From positions 100,605,639 to 100,669,638 of the forward strand of contig CM075653.1 of NCBI GenBank assembly GCA_037953625.1: a stretch of DNA of 64,000 nt, written 5' to 3'. Origin of the DNA: Crotalaria pallida. Taxonomy: Eukaryota > Streptophyta > Magnoliopsida > Fabales > Fabaceae. A program made the translations under genes and the position numbers. The notes under the pieces are model-generated. The model made no database searches. It was not told the origin of the DNA and saw only the letters and a list, made by a program, of their open reading frames with translations. Of this stretch, positions 54,995 through 64,000 are shown piece by piece (position 1 is the stretch's first letter; each line of letters begins with the position of its first letter).

Positions 54995-55323
54995 ATTTGT
55001 TATTGAATACGCGTATGTTTTTCAAAATAGCAAAGACAAAGATGTTACGAAAAAAAAGGTTACTAAGTTTAGTAACTACCACCAAGAGGAGCTCCTAGTT
55101 TTTAGAACGGGAAACAAAATTCATCTAGTATAAATAGGTTGCTCATTCATTTGTAAAATGTACAATTCAGAAAAGAAGAAAAACTTGTAATAACTACAAG
55201 AGAGAAATTAATAAAAAAAAAGAGAACTCCAACGAGTCTCTATAATTTTGAGTGGGTGAGGAATTGGTTTTTTTTATTTTTTTAAGTTTATTTAACTTAG
55301 GCAATTTATTTATATTGCCAACA
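54982..55323 (+). repeat. 3' LTR of the nested copia element
   Basis: Partner of 50644-50983. It overlaps the last codons of the pol ORF and is followed by target duplication ATTTT. Confidence 0.92.
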
Positions 55324-55896
55324 ATTTTTTTATGTGACTTTGTGCTGTCTTTTTTTTTCTGGTATGTAATATACTAATGTTGGCTAATTTTTTTTTATTT
55401 GTAGCAGCTTCTAGCCTTCTACGTGAGCTTTTTATAGCAGCAAGTTGATGTCTCATACTTTCATGTTAATATCATATTTCAGATTTTGATAGTATTAGAA
55501 TTACTGTATTAGTACTATAGCAGGTGCAGCACTGCAGCAGGTTAATTTCAGATTTTAGTACTAATATTTTTTTTTCTATTCTGGTGAATTATTTTTTCTT
55601 TCTTTCTGGTTTATAAAAAAATTGATGCGGGCTGGCCCGCACAAGCCCGTGGCCCGCTTAGGGCGGGTTTGGGCTCTGCATTTGTGCACTTAATTAACAA
55701 CCGGGCTTTTGGGCCCGAGCCCGGTTTGGTCCGAACCTGAAGCGGGCGGTCCCGAACCCAGCCGGGCAGCCCGTTTTGACAGCTCTACTTACCATGCATA
55801 CTGGATTTTTTTTATTTTTTAAATTTTTATCAAAGTTGCAACCCCTTCATCAATCAAAGAGGAGATGTTATTATCGAAGGAGAGGTGTTACTGTCG

Positions 55897-56868
55897 GGGA
55901 GATGTTATTAACACCCATTTTATTATTACCCACACCCGGTTTTTATATTTTTTTTGTATTTATTGATCAATATTATCCTTACAATAATACTTACACCCAT
56001 ACATATATCTAATACTCACACCTTAATCCTATTATTTTCACATATAATCCTAAAAACCTCCAATCTATCACTACTCACACCCATCACTTTCAACCTCTCA
56101 TTTTCAACCCATATAATCATCTTCAACCTCTCATTTTTCTCACCCAATTCCATAAAAATTAATTAATGTCTAACAAAAAGTTATAAATCCCGAAAATTAA
56201 TTTTGTAAATAATGTTTAGTTTTATCCTTCTTAAAAATGAGAAAAACAAAAAAAAAAAGGATCAAGCATCTGAGTTTATCAAGCAAAAAAATTAGTGATG
56301 TTTGAAATTTTGAAGTTGAACAAAAACAGGAGGACATAGATCGAACAGAAGCAATGAATGTTAATAGCTACCGGTTTTCAATTTCATGGCCAAGGATTCT
56401 ACTAAGTATGTTCCTTCTTAATAATATCTCAGTGACATATTCCAACTCGAAAGATTTCATTAATTCACAAGCAGAATTTGCTATGATTATATATGAACAG
56501 AAGGAAGATTTGGAGAAGTAAACTTGGCGGGTATCAATAGTACTATAATAAACCTTATTTACAAAATTAATTTTCGGGATTTATAACTTTTCGTGGGACA
56601 CTAATTAATTTTATGGAATTGGGGAAGAAAGATGCATGAGAGATTGAAGATGATTAGATGGGTTGAGGATGAGAGGTTGAAGGTGATGAGTGCGAGTAGT
56701 GATAAACGGAAGGTTTTTAGAATTATGGGTACAAATAATAGGATTAGGATGTGAGTATTAGATATATGGATGTAAGTATTAATATAAGGGTAATATGGGT
56801 CATAAATGCAAAAAAATTATAAAAACTGGATGCAAATAGTAATGAAACGGATGTTAATAACATTTCTC
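55897..56868. mobile_element. Mutator-like element with long inverted repeats (about 310 bp arms)
   Basis: The left arm 55897-56215 and right arm 56555-56868 are imperfect reverse complements (GATGTTATTAACACCC versus GATGTTAATAACATTT at the ends). The 9 bp target duplications are TTACTGTCG (55888-55896) and TTACTATCG (56869-56877), one mismatch. No transposase. Small ORFs in the arms are not genes. Confidence 0.85.
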
Positions 56869-57151
56869 TTACTATCGATCGCGTCTTAGGTGGTATTACT
56901 CACTTTAGCGCTAGTGGTATGTGGCAAATTTATTTATTTATTTTTTGTCTATGTTGGCAAAACTATCCCTATCATAAAATAGTTTTGAAATTCCCCTAAA
57001 TTAATAATTTGGCTTAATTACATTTTTGATCCTTTATCTTATTTCTAAGATTCACTTTGGTCCTTTATTATTTTTTTGAATAATTTTTGTCCTTTAATTT
57101 TTAAAAAAGATTCAGTTTGGTCCTTCCATTAAAAAATGTTAGATTACACTA

Positions 57152-57170
57152 GAATATTCTGGAATATTTC
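57152..57170. promoter_or_regulatory. Heat-shock-element-like motif in the MITE
   Basis: GAATATTCTGGAA fits three contiguous units GAAnnTTCnnGAA without mismatch. Related TTCCGGAATATTTTGGAA words occur once in each of the three downstream repeat copies (near 57620, 57840, 58075). Function is untested. Confidence 0.4.
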
Positions 57171-57471
57171 GTGGCCTCACCAAGTTCTGGAACATTGCCG
57201 GAAACATCGCCGGATACGTCGTCGGAAGCCACCATCTTTCTCTCTTCTTCTTTTCCTCCTACTCTCTCTTTCTTCTCTTTCTTCCTTCTCTCCTCTCTCC
57301 TCCATCTTCTTCATGTGCAGCAGCCATGTAGCTACTATTATTGCCATCACTTAATGGCATATGCATGTTGAGCCATATCGCAGAAGAGAAGGTGCAACGG
57401 CAGAGAGAGAGAGAGAGAAGGGCGGCAGTCATGGGCGGCGATAGAGAGAGAAGGGTCCATAAGCTGGAATT

Positions 57472-58145
57472 AAATGACAGAAAGGAAGAAGAAGAGAAAG
57501 GAGAAGAAGAAGAAGAAGAAAAGGAGAGAGAAGGAGGATGAGAAGAGAGAGAGAAGGAGAAGAAGAAGAGAAAGAAAATTTTCCGGCGAAATTTCCAGAT
57601 TCCGGCTTGGGGAGGGACTATTCCGGAATATTTTGGAATATTATGATGTATCTAAACTTTTTTTTAAAGAAAGGACCAAACTGAATCTTTAAAAAAAATA
57701 AATGACAGAAAGGAAGAAGAAGAGAAAGGAGAAGAAGAAGAGAAGGAGAGAGAAGGAGGATGAGAAGAGAGAGAAGGAGAAGAAGAAGAAAAAGAAAATT
57801 TTCTGGCGAAATTTCCAGATTCCGGAGTGGGGAGGGACTATTCCGGAATATTTTGGAATATTATGATGTATCTAAACTTTTTTTTAAAGAAAGGACCAAA
57901 CTGAATCTTAAAAAAAAATAAATGACAGAAAGGAAGAAGAAGAGAAAGGAGAAGAAGAGAAAGGAGAAGAAGAAGAGAAGGAGAGAGAAGGAGGATGAGA
58001 AGAGAGAGAAGGAGAAGAAGAAGAAAAAGAAAATTTTCTGGCGAAATTTCCAGATTCCGGAGTGGGGAGGGACTATTCCGGAATATTTTGGAATATTATG
58101 ATGTATCTAAACTTTTTTTTAAAGAAAGGATCAAACTGAATCTTT
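57472..58145. repeat. Three tandem copies of a segment of about 225 bp
   Basis: Copies are about 57472-57699, 57700-57919 and 57920-58145. Each starts AAATGACAGAAAGGAAGAAG, runs through a purine-only tract, then AAATTTCCAGATTCCGG and CCGGAATATTTTGGAATATT, and ends in GACCAAACTGAATCTT. The purine tracts differ in length. Confidence 0.85.
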
Positions 58146-58237
58146 TAAAAAAATAAAGGACCAAAATTATTTAAAAAAATAGTAAAAGACCAAAGTGAAT
58201 CTTGAAAATAAGATAAAGATAAAAATGCAATTAAGCC

Positions 58238-58786
58238 TAATAATTAGTTTCTAAATTTGAACCTAATTCTGTAAATTTGATATTTTATTGTGGATTAGGA
58301 TCCATTGATTTAATTCTTATGTTTTTCGAAATTGTTTTACGTTTATTATCATATACTATTTGAATTATAATGTATTTTTATATATGATTTGTGTTTTATA
58401 TAGTGAAAAATATTTTAAAAAATAGTAATTAAAAGTAATTAAACGGTTTTCGTGGGTTTTTTCGAATCCAATGAAAATGGGTTTGAGTTTTACATTCTTA
58501 TATTCTTTCCTTAAATTCACACCTGAACTCACCCTATTTTTAATAGATGGAAGGTTGAGATTGATGAAACTCACAAAAGATTTGATTTGTTATACTACCT
58601 AATTTAAAGACAAAAGGAGTATATATAAATGAAGGTAGTATTAAGCATGCATGCCTTAGTTAAAGTAAATAGAGCGAGAAAAAAAAAAAGAAATCCTCCG
58701 GTTTGAAATATAAGAAAAAATTAACTAATCTTTTTAAGTTTTGCTTCATTCTCACTGCTATTTTCCTAAAATATTCATAGAAAGTA
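58238..58786. other. AT-rich intergenic segment
   Basis: No gene. 58310-58450 resembles 62860-62960 (ATACTATTTGAATTATAATG, then TTTTATATAT), suggesting two old copies of an unnamed repeat. Confidence 0.45.
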
Positions 58787-59058
58787 CTTCCTTCGGTCTC
58801 ATTTATTAGCAAAATAAAAAAAATCACATTAATGTCTTAAATATAAGCAAAAATTAACGAACTTTCTATTCACAATACAACCATTTTTAAAATATCCCTA
58901 CAAAGTGGTTATAACATTTAATTTTTGTTTCATTCTCAATGCAAGTTTCCTAAAGTAGTCAATTTTTCTATGACTTTGAGAAAATTAAATGCACTCAACT
59001 AACTTTCTTAATACCTGTGAAATTAGTTTTTTTTTATTAAAAATAAGATCGGAAGGAG
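58787..59058. mobile_element. Stowaway-like MITE
   Basis: Ends CTTCCTTCGGTCTCATTTAT and, inverted, CTCCTTCCGATCTTATTT, flanked by TA on both sides. 272 bp, no ORF. Confidence 0.65.
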
Positions 59059-59097
59059 TAGTTATCACATTTAATTTTTGCTTCATACTCAATACTA

Positions 59098-59237
59098 CTC
59101 CTTCTAGTTTAGAATATAAGAAAAAAAAAACTAAAAATCACGTTTATTAAAAAAGTTAGTTGATTGTATTTAGTTTTTTTTTTTCAAATTTATAAAAAAA
59201 AACAAAATTGAGGTCTTATATATAGGGACAAAGGTAG
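59098..59237. mobile_element. Short Stowaway-like MITE
   Basis: The left end CTCCTTCTAGTTTAGAATAT and inverted right end CTACCTTTGTCCCTATATAT match loosely, and TA flanks both ends. 140 bp. Confidence 0.5.
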
Positions 59238-59315
59238 TACTAAATAGTTAGTTTATCTTTTCTTTTTCTATAGGCCTTATCTCAATATCCAATATTAATC
59301 ACTTCCATTTCATAA

Positions 59316-60202
59316 GAGTAATAGATTACAAATCCCCATTCGCATCCCCAAACCCCTTTTTTAAAAGTGTAATTATCATAATGCCTTAATTAAAAAAACG
59401 TAAAATATAAACCCCTTTTTTTATCCCCAAATCCCAAAACCCTCTATTTTAACCATAAACCCCAAACTCCTTTTTCATATATCCTATCATAGAAACTTCA
59501 TCCCTTCTTATTCTCTAAAAAAAAAAAAAAAACCCTCCAATCCTCCTCAACTACCTCCTCCTCCAAGATATCTTAAAGAGTGAAAAAGTTGATAAGGAGG
59601 CTTATAATAAAGACTGGAGGAAGTAACAGTTTTTTTTTTCTAACGACGGAGACTAAAATAAAAACAAAATAATTTTTAAAAACTAATATGATCAAAATAA
59701 CTTTTAAGAACCAATAACATAAATAAGCAAAAACTTTACACCAAACTTGCATGAATTTAAACTCTAAAAATGATATTCTACCGTAGTTTATAGTGAAGAT
59801 AAGAATTTGACAGTAAGCACATGATAACAATTTATCTGGCTCGTCTAGCTTTTTGTCAGGCTCCAGTCATCATGATAACGCTTTTTCATTCTTTAAGGTG
59901 AAGGGCATTGATAACAGATTTTAATATTTTGGAGGAGGAGGAGGAGGTAGTTGAGGAGGAGGGAAGAGGATGGAAAGAGAGAGCGTGGAGATGGAGAAGG
60001 TTTTTTTTTTTAAGGAGGATGAAGTTTCTATGATAGGATATATGAAAAAGGGGTTTGGGGTTTATGGATAGAAAAAGGGTTTGGGGTTTGGGGATAAAAA
60101 AAGGGATTTGTATTCTACGTTTTTTTTAATTAAGGCATTATGGTAATTACACTTTTAAAAAAGGGGTTTGGGGATAGCAATGAGGTTTATAATCTATTAC
60201 TC
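59316..60202. mobile_element. Mutator-like element with long inverted arms (about 270 bp)
   Basis: The left arm 59316-59580 (GAGTAATAGATTACAAATCC...) and right arm 59930-60202 (...TTTATAATCTATTACTC) are reverse complements, including TATATCCTATCATAGAAACT. A perfect 9 bp target duplication ATTTCATAA lies at 59307-59315 and 60203-60211. No ORF. The core (59585-59925) is unassigned. Confidence 0.9.
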
Positions 60203-60317
60203 ATTTCATAAACATCTTTATTTACTAAACACTTTATAAAGTCTCAATGATAAATATAGAAGGTAATTTTGAAAAAAAAAAATATACTAACAAATATTAT
60301 CATCTTCCTTATTCATA

Positions 60318-60878
60318 CTCCCTCTGGTCCTATTTATAAGACCATTTTGGGGTTTTCACTCTCACTAAGGAAAGTGAATAAATTGGTTAGTGATATTGGA
60401 AATGTGAAAATTTGATATAGTTTTTCAAAATTATCCTTATAATTATTATTGGAACTTTAAAAAGTATTGACTTAATAGGGGTGTTTGTAGAAAGAAGTAA
60501 TTAAATGCTACTCCCTTCGTCCCTAATTATAATCCCTAATTATAAGGTCATCTTAACACTTTTATTTTGTCCCTATTTATAAGGTCATTTACCAATTTTC
60601 AATGAGCATTAATTATTTTTTTTCCACAAACACCCTTATTTTTTATAACACCTTTTAGATTCCCAATAATATTAATAGGGGTAATTTTGAAAATACATAT
60701 CAAAAGTTCATATTTCCAATACAATTAACTAAATTATTTCACTTTCTTAATGGACGTGAAATCTCTCAAGAGGGCCTTATAATTAGGGACAGAAGTAGTA
60801 TTGAAAATTGAAATAGGATCTTATAAATAAGACCAAAATAAAAATTCAAAAGGGTCTTATAAATAGGACCGAAATGAG
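60318..60878. mobile_element. Stowaway-like MITE (outer element of a nested pair)
   Basis: The left end CTCCCTCTGGTCCTATTTAT and inverted right end CTCATTTCGGTCCTATTTAT match over about 25 bp. TA flanks at 60316-60317 and 60879-60880. It is interrupted by the element at 60511. Confidence 0.8.
60511..60798. mobile_element. Stowaway-like MITE nested in the previous one
   Basis: The left end CTCCCTTCGTCCCTAATTAT and inverted right end CTACTTCTGTCCCTAATTAT, flanked by TA (60509-60510, 60799-60800). 288 bp. Confidence 0.8.
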
Positions 60879-60880
60879 TA

Positions 60881-61910
60881 TTAAAGTAATAAATTCTGAA
60901 TACTTACTATTTAAAGAGAGAAGGAATGGCAATTAAAGCTAATGAATATATTCTTTATATCACTTAATATAAACATTAGATAGTGAGTTTTGTTTGTTTC
61001 TGCATTTATCTTAATTTTCAATGACATTAATTACCTCTTTTCCACAAATATCTCTCTTTAGTCATTACTTTTTATAGTCTCAATGATAATTATAAGGATA
61101 ATTTTGAAAACGTATAACACATATTATCATTTCCAATACCATTAATAATGTTAATTAATTTTCTTAATTCATGTGAAAGTCCACCCGAAATGCTTATATT
61201 TAGATACGGAGCGAGAAATACTCTTTTTGTTCTTTATTATTTATCCTCTTTTGGAGAAATTTTTTATTCCTTTTTATTTTTTCTTTGAAAATTTCAAGAG
61301 TGTAATAAAATTATTTTTCATGTTTACCCTTATTCAATATGTCTTGATTTACATAAGTAGTAGAGAAAAATTAATGATTATAGAAAAATAAAATGCATAA
61401 TGGAAAAAACATAATTAATGTTTATTAAAAATTTAAGTATAATAATTATATTTTTTTAGCGTATATTTTCTTTAAAATAAGGCAAATAAATAAAAACCAA
61501 GGAATAATAAGAAGGATGACATTGGTAATTGATGAAAAAAGGAAGTTATTTTTTTTCTTAAGGGTCTTTATATCCTATGCAAAACCAAACCTTAAAAAAA
61601 AATGTTTCTTGGAAATTGATGCACTTAAATGAGTTTTAAAATAATTATTTAGTTTTTTAAAACAATTTTACCATTTATATTCTTTTATCTTATGCATGGG
61701 GTGCATAAGATAAAAAAACCGTTTTCTTAAATATCAAAACCATAAAAACAAATAATCTCTATTTATTATGGGTCTAAGGTAGTAATTAAAGTTGCAAATT
61801 AATCAGCGTGGCCATTTTGACTTCCACTATGAGAAAGAAAAATCAACATGGTAAATTTCTAATTAACTTTATTGCAAACCAAAATACTTCCCTGCCTTAC
61901 CTCGTGGTCC
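60881..61910. other. AT-rich intergenic region with MITE-like scraps
   Basis: No gene. Words such as GATACGGAGCGAG (61203) and TCAATGATAATTATAAGGAT (61078) recall the MITEs nearby, but I could not pair ends. Confidence 0.45.
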
Positions 61911-61917
61911 TATAAAT
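61911..61917 (+). promoter_or_regulatory. Candidate TATA box of the orphan exon at 62005
   Basis: TATAAAT about 94 bp upstream of the ATG, with a CT-rich leader between. Spacing suits a plant promoter with a leader of about 60 nt. Confidence 0.45.
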
Positions 61918-62004
61918 TGCACGACTTCGATATCTTTCATACACCTAAAGCCAAAGAGAAATACTACAGTAAAATTTTTCACTGCTTTACCACTGTTGTC
62001 TCAA

Positions 62005-62062
62005 ATGGCCACCACTATGAGGCTTCTCTCCCTCACCATCTTCTTCGGATTTGTTTTCTACG
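62005..62062 (+). CDS. Orphan first exon encoding a signal-peptide-like N-terminus
   Basis: The ATG opens a short hydrophobic reading, MATTMRLLSLTIFFGFVFY, ending exactly at a GGTAATAA splice donor (G/GT at 62063). A TATA-like box stands upstream. No downstream exon was recognised before the MITE at 62165 and the retroelement at 62983, so the gene is probably broken or continues outside the window. The product is unknown, perhaps a secreted protein. Confidence 0.4.
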
Positions 62063-62164
62063 GTAATAATTCTGAATTGCTGATTAATTTTAGTATAGAT
62101 TTCACCATACTTTGAATTTTGAATCGTCAACATATGTTATTTAGTACTCCACTATTTTTAAATA

Positions 62165-62568
62165 GAATTAATAGTCACATAAATCCCTGAAAGATACCTG
62201 TGGAATCAGTTAGGTCACTCAAAGATTTGTGGAATCTCTTAAATTCCCCAAAGATCAATTTAGTGTCACATTAGTCCCCAATACAATTTTTTCAGGAGGG
62301 ATCTGACGGAATCCTACGTAACACGTTAAATGCTTTGTCGACCCCAATGCCATGTGTTGGAATGTTAAAAAGGTGTCATGTTTGGGCTAACAAAGCATTT
62401 GTGCCACATAGGATTTCGTTAGGTCCCTCATGGAGGGACTAACATGATGTCCAATTTACCTTTCTGATTCCAAAATGATCTTTAGGAGGTTTAAGAGATT
62501 CCACAAATCTTTCAGGGATCTAACTGATTCCACATGTATCTTTCGAGGTCCTATGCGACTATTAACTC
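62165..62568. mobile_element. Mutator-like MITE
   Basis: Inverted ends of about 100 bp (GAATTAATAGTCACATAAAT on the left; GCGACTATTAACTC on the right) share GATTTGTGGAATCTCTTAAA in opposite orientations. A perfect 9 bp target duplication TTTTAAATA lies at 62156-62164 and 62569-62577. Confidence 0.88.
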
Positions 62569-62577
62569 TTTTAAATA

Positions 62578-62982
62578 TAATACTCTTTAGGGATGGCATT
62601 AAAACTCACACTCGCATATACCCGCTTAAAACGGTCCCAATTTTTATGGGAAAATCCTTTTCTGATTGGGTTTGGAGAAACTCGAAATTGAAATTCGCTT
62701 TAAAAAATGGGGATGGGGCAGATCTGGTATTTTAAGTACCCGTCCCGCCCAGCTCCCAAACCCGTTGTGATATAAACTTTAAATAATTTTCATTATAATT
62801 ATAGTTAAATGGTAAAGTCAAACTAACATATTTAGCTAAAATTATGATTTAATTCTTAAGTTTTTAGATATTTTTAAAATTTGACGTTTATTATTATATA
62901 TTATTTGAATTATAATATATTTTATATGTGATTTTTGTTTAATACAATAAAATAATTTTAAAAAATAATTGGATGGGTTACG
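62578..62982. other. Unassigned repeat-like segment
   Basis: It starts near TAGGGATGGCATTAAAACTC, a motif style seen at hAT ends, and holds CCCGTCCCGCCC and AT-rich sequence similar to 58310-58450. No matching opposite terminus is seen. The ORF at 62475-62735 crosses the MITE and is not a gene. Confidence 0.4.
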
Positions 62983-64000
62983 CGCGTATATGGACACTAC
63001 GAGTACATGGTGATGCCATTCGGTTTAACCAATGCTCCCGCCATATTCATGGATTACATGAATAGAGTGTTCCGACCTTATTTGGATTCCTTTGTTGTGG
63101 TGTTTATAGATGATATACTCGTCTATTCAAAGACCCCAGAAGAGCATGCCAATCATTTGAAGATTGTCTTGGAGACTTTGAAGGAAAAGAAATTATATGC
63201 CAAGTTAGCCACGTGTGAATTTTGGCTTGGAAAAGTCAATTTCTTGGGGCATGTGATTTCGAGAGATGGTGTTGCTGTAGACCCAGCTAAAGTAGAAGCG
63301 GTGCTGAAATGGGAGAAGCCTAAGTCTGTTACTGAAGTTAGAAGTTTTCTTGGTCTAGCTGGGTACTATCGGAAGTTCATAGAAAGATTTTCTAAGTTGG
63401 CTCTTCCTTTAACCCGCCTGACTAGGAAGGAGCAACCTTTTGTTTGGAATGAGAAGTGTGAAGTTAGTTTCCAAACTTTAAAAGACAAGTTAACATCGTC
63501 TCCAGTGTTAACTCTGCCCGATCCCCAGAAAAATTTTGATGTTTACTGTGATGCATCAAAACAAGGTCTAGGTTGTGTTCTGATGCAAGAAGGAAGAGTT
63601 ATTGCTTATGCGTCACGACAGTTGAAGGTGCATGAGGAGAATTATCCTACTCATGATTTGGAGTTGGCTGCTATTGTCTTTGCTTTAAAAATATGGAGGC
63701 ATTACCTGTATGGTAATACGTTCCAAGTATTCAGTGATCATAAAAGTCTAAAGTATCTCTTTGACCAAAAGGAACTGAATATGAGGCAACGTAGGTGGAT
63801 GGAATTCTTAAAGGATTACAACTTTGAATTACATTACCACCCCGGCAAAGCCAATATCGTAGCTGATGCGTTGAGTAGAAAGACTTTGCATATGAGATTG
63901 ATGATGATAAAAGAAGCTGAATTGATTGAAGAATTCCGAAACTTGAATTTGGCAGTTCAGTTCAAACCAAATTGCATCAAATTAGGAATATTACAAATCA
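62983..64000 (+). pseudogene. pol: Ty3/gypsy pol fragment (RT and RNase H), 5'-truncated, running off the window
   Basis: One frame is open from 62962 to the window end with no stop. RT motifs: [20 protein letters not shown], the catalytic [20 protein letters not shown] and [13 protein letters not shown]. RNase [17 protein letters not shown] and [15 protein letters not shown], then DHKSLKYL and [15 protein letters not shown]. The RT N-terminal half, protease and gag are absent, and the homology starts abruptly after AT-rich sequence. The motif style is chromovirus-like (Tekay/Del). It continues beyond 64000, so its overall state is unknown. Confidence 0.9.

Larger units (their letters stand above)
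50644..55323 (+). mobile_element. Ty1/copia retrotransposon, near full length, in the hAT element
   Basis: LTRs 50644-50983 and 54982-55323 (340 and 342 bp, about five differences). A perfect 5 bp target duplication ATTTT lies at 50639-50643 and 55324-55328. PBS at 50986, gag and pol in order, purine tract TTAAGGGAGGA before the 3' LTR. Gag is frameshifted and RT is damaged, so it is not autonomous. Confidence 0.93.
49749..55787. mobile_element. Non-autonomous hAT-type DNA element carrying a nested copia element
   Basis: Terminal inverted repeats are TAGAGCTGTCAAAATGGGC on the left and GCCCGTTTTGACAGCTCTA on the right, one mismatch over 19 bp. The 8 bp target duplications are CTTATCAT (49741-49748) and CTTACCAT (55788-55795). 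Subterminal regions are rich in CCGGGC words. Without the copia insertion it is about 1.35 kb. 49980-50330 looks like a CT-rich leader, perhaps from a former transposase gene or captured host sequence. No transposase ORF remains. Confidence 0.88.
57011..58237. mobile_element. Mutator-like MITE with internal triplicated segment
   Basis: Ends GGCTTAATTACATTTTTGAT and the inverse ATAAAAATGCAATTAAGCC. The 9 bp target duplications are TAATAATTT (57002-57010) and TAATAATTA (58238-58246). The interior has a pyrimidine-rich block (57235-57312), a purine-rich block and three tandem copies of about 225 bp. No transposase is seen; the GGTCC/AGGACC-rich ends are a familiar legume MITE style. Confidence 0.85.

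Noticed and set aside
57341..57692. Arg/Glu-rich ORFs in the MITE
   Set aside because: The composition comes from purine-only repeats; no gene structure.

Overview
This window comes from a plant nuclear genome, most likely a legume close to soybean. The evidence is a multi-exon plant GH3 beta-xylosidase gene with GT-AG introns, an intronless coiled-coil NLR resistance gene, tRNA-derived SINEs, Stowaway-like and Mutator-like MITEs, and several families of plant LTR retrotransposon. The legume assignment is inference from overall style, not a database match. Only two genes look intact: a beta-xylosidase (6216-10610, + strand, seven exons, 772 codons) and a CC-NB-LRR protein (12098-14731, + strand, 877 aa).

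Layout. Positions 1-4631 hold a coding-poor, Ty3/gypsy-derived LTR element on the minus strand, with one LTR cut by the window edge. A Stowaway-like MITE and the xylosidase follow. After them come a SINE, the NLR gene, a decayed multi-pass membrane-protein gene and a LINE remnant. A truncated LTR then abuts a second, broken copy of the xylosidase 3' end (20099-20512). That duplicate is split by a 27.3 kb nested retrotransposon block (20513-47791) and resumes at 47792. The block is a Tat/Ogre-type Ty3/gypsy element on the minus strand, with gag, protease, RT, RNase H, a second RNase H and integrase all broken. It carries an antisense multi-exon plant-mobile-domain gene. Three later insertions interrupt it: two Sirevirus-like elements that keep only an intact gag ORF (28285-34039 and 35775-41627) and one solo LTR (43234-46109). 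LTR divergence read by eye fits this nesting: about 2.5% in the host element, about 0.5% in the first gag-only element, and a single mismatch in the second.

From 48.5 kb the sequence is intergenic and full of small elements. There is a solo LTR with a perfect target duplication, a second SINE, a hAT element (49749-55787) carrying a nested Ty1/copia element (50644-55323), four Mutator-like elements with 9 bp target duplications, and several Stowaway-like MITEs, one nested in another. An orphan signal-peptide-like exon lies at 62005. The window ends in an open Ty3/gypsy pol fragment.

The points most worth following are: (1) a two-member family of gag-only Sireviruses whose 3' non-coding regions hold arrays of primer-binding-site-like motifs; (2) a palindrome, TTAATCGATTAA, clustered in the LTRs of unrelated families; (3) the antisense plant-mobile-domain gene; and (4) an in-frame membrane exon downstream of the NLR stop codon.
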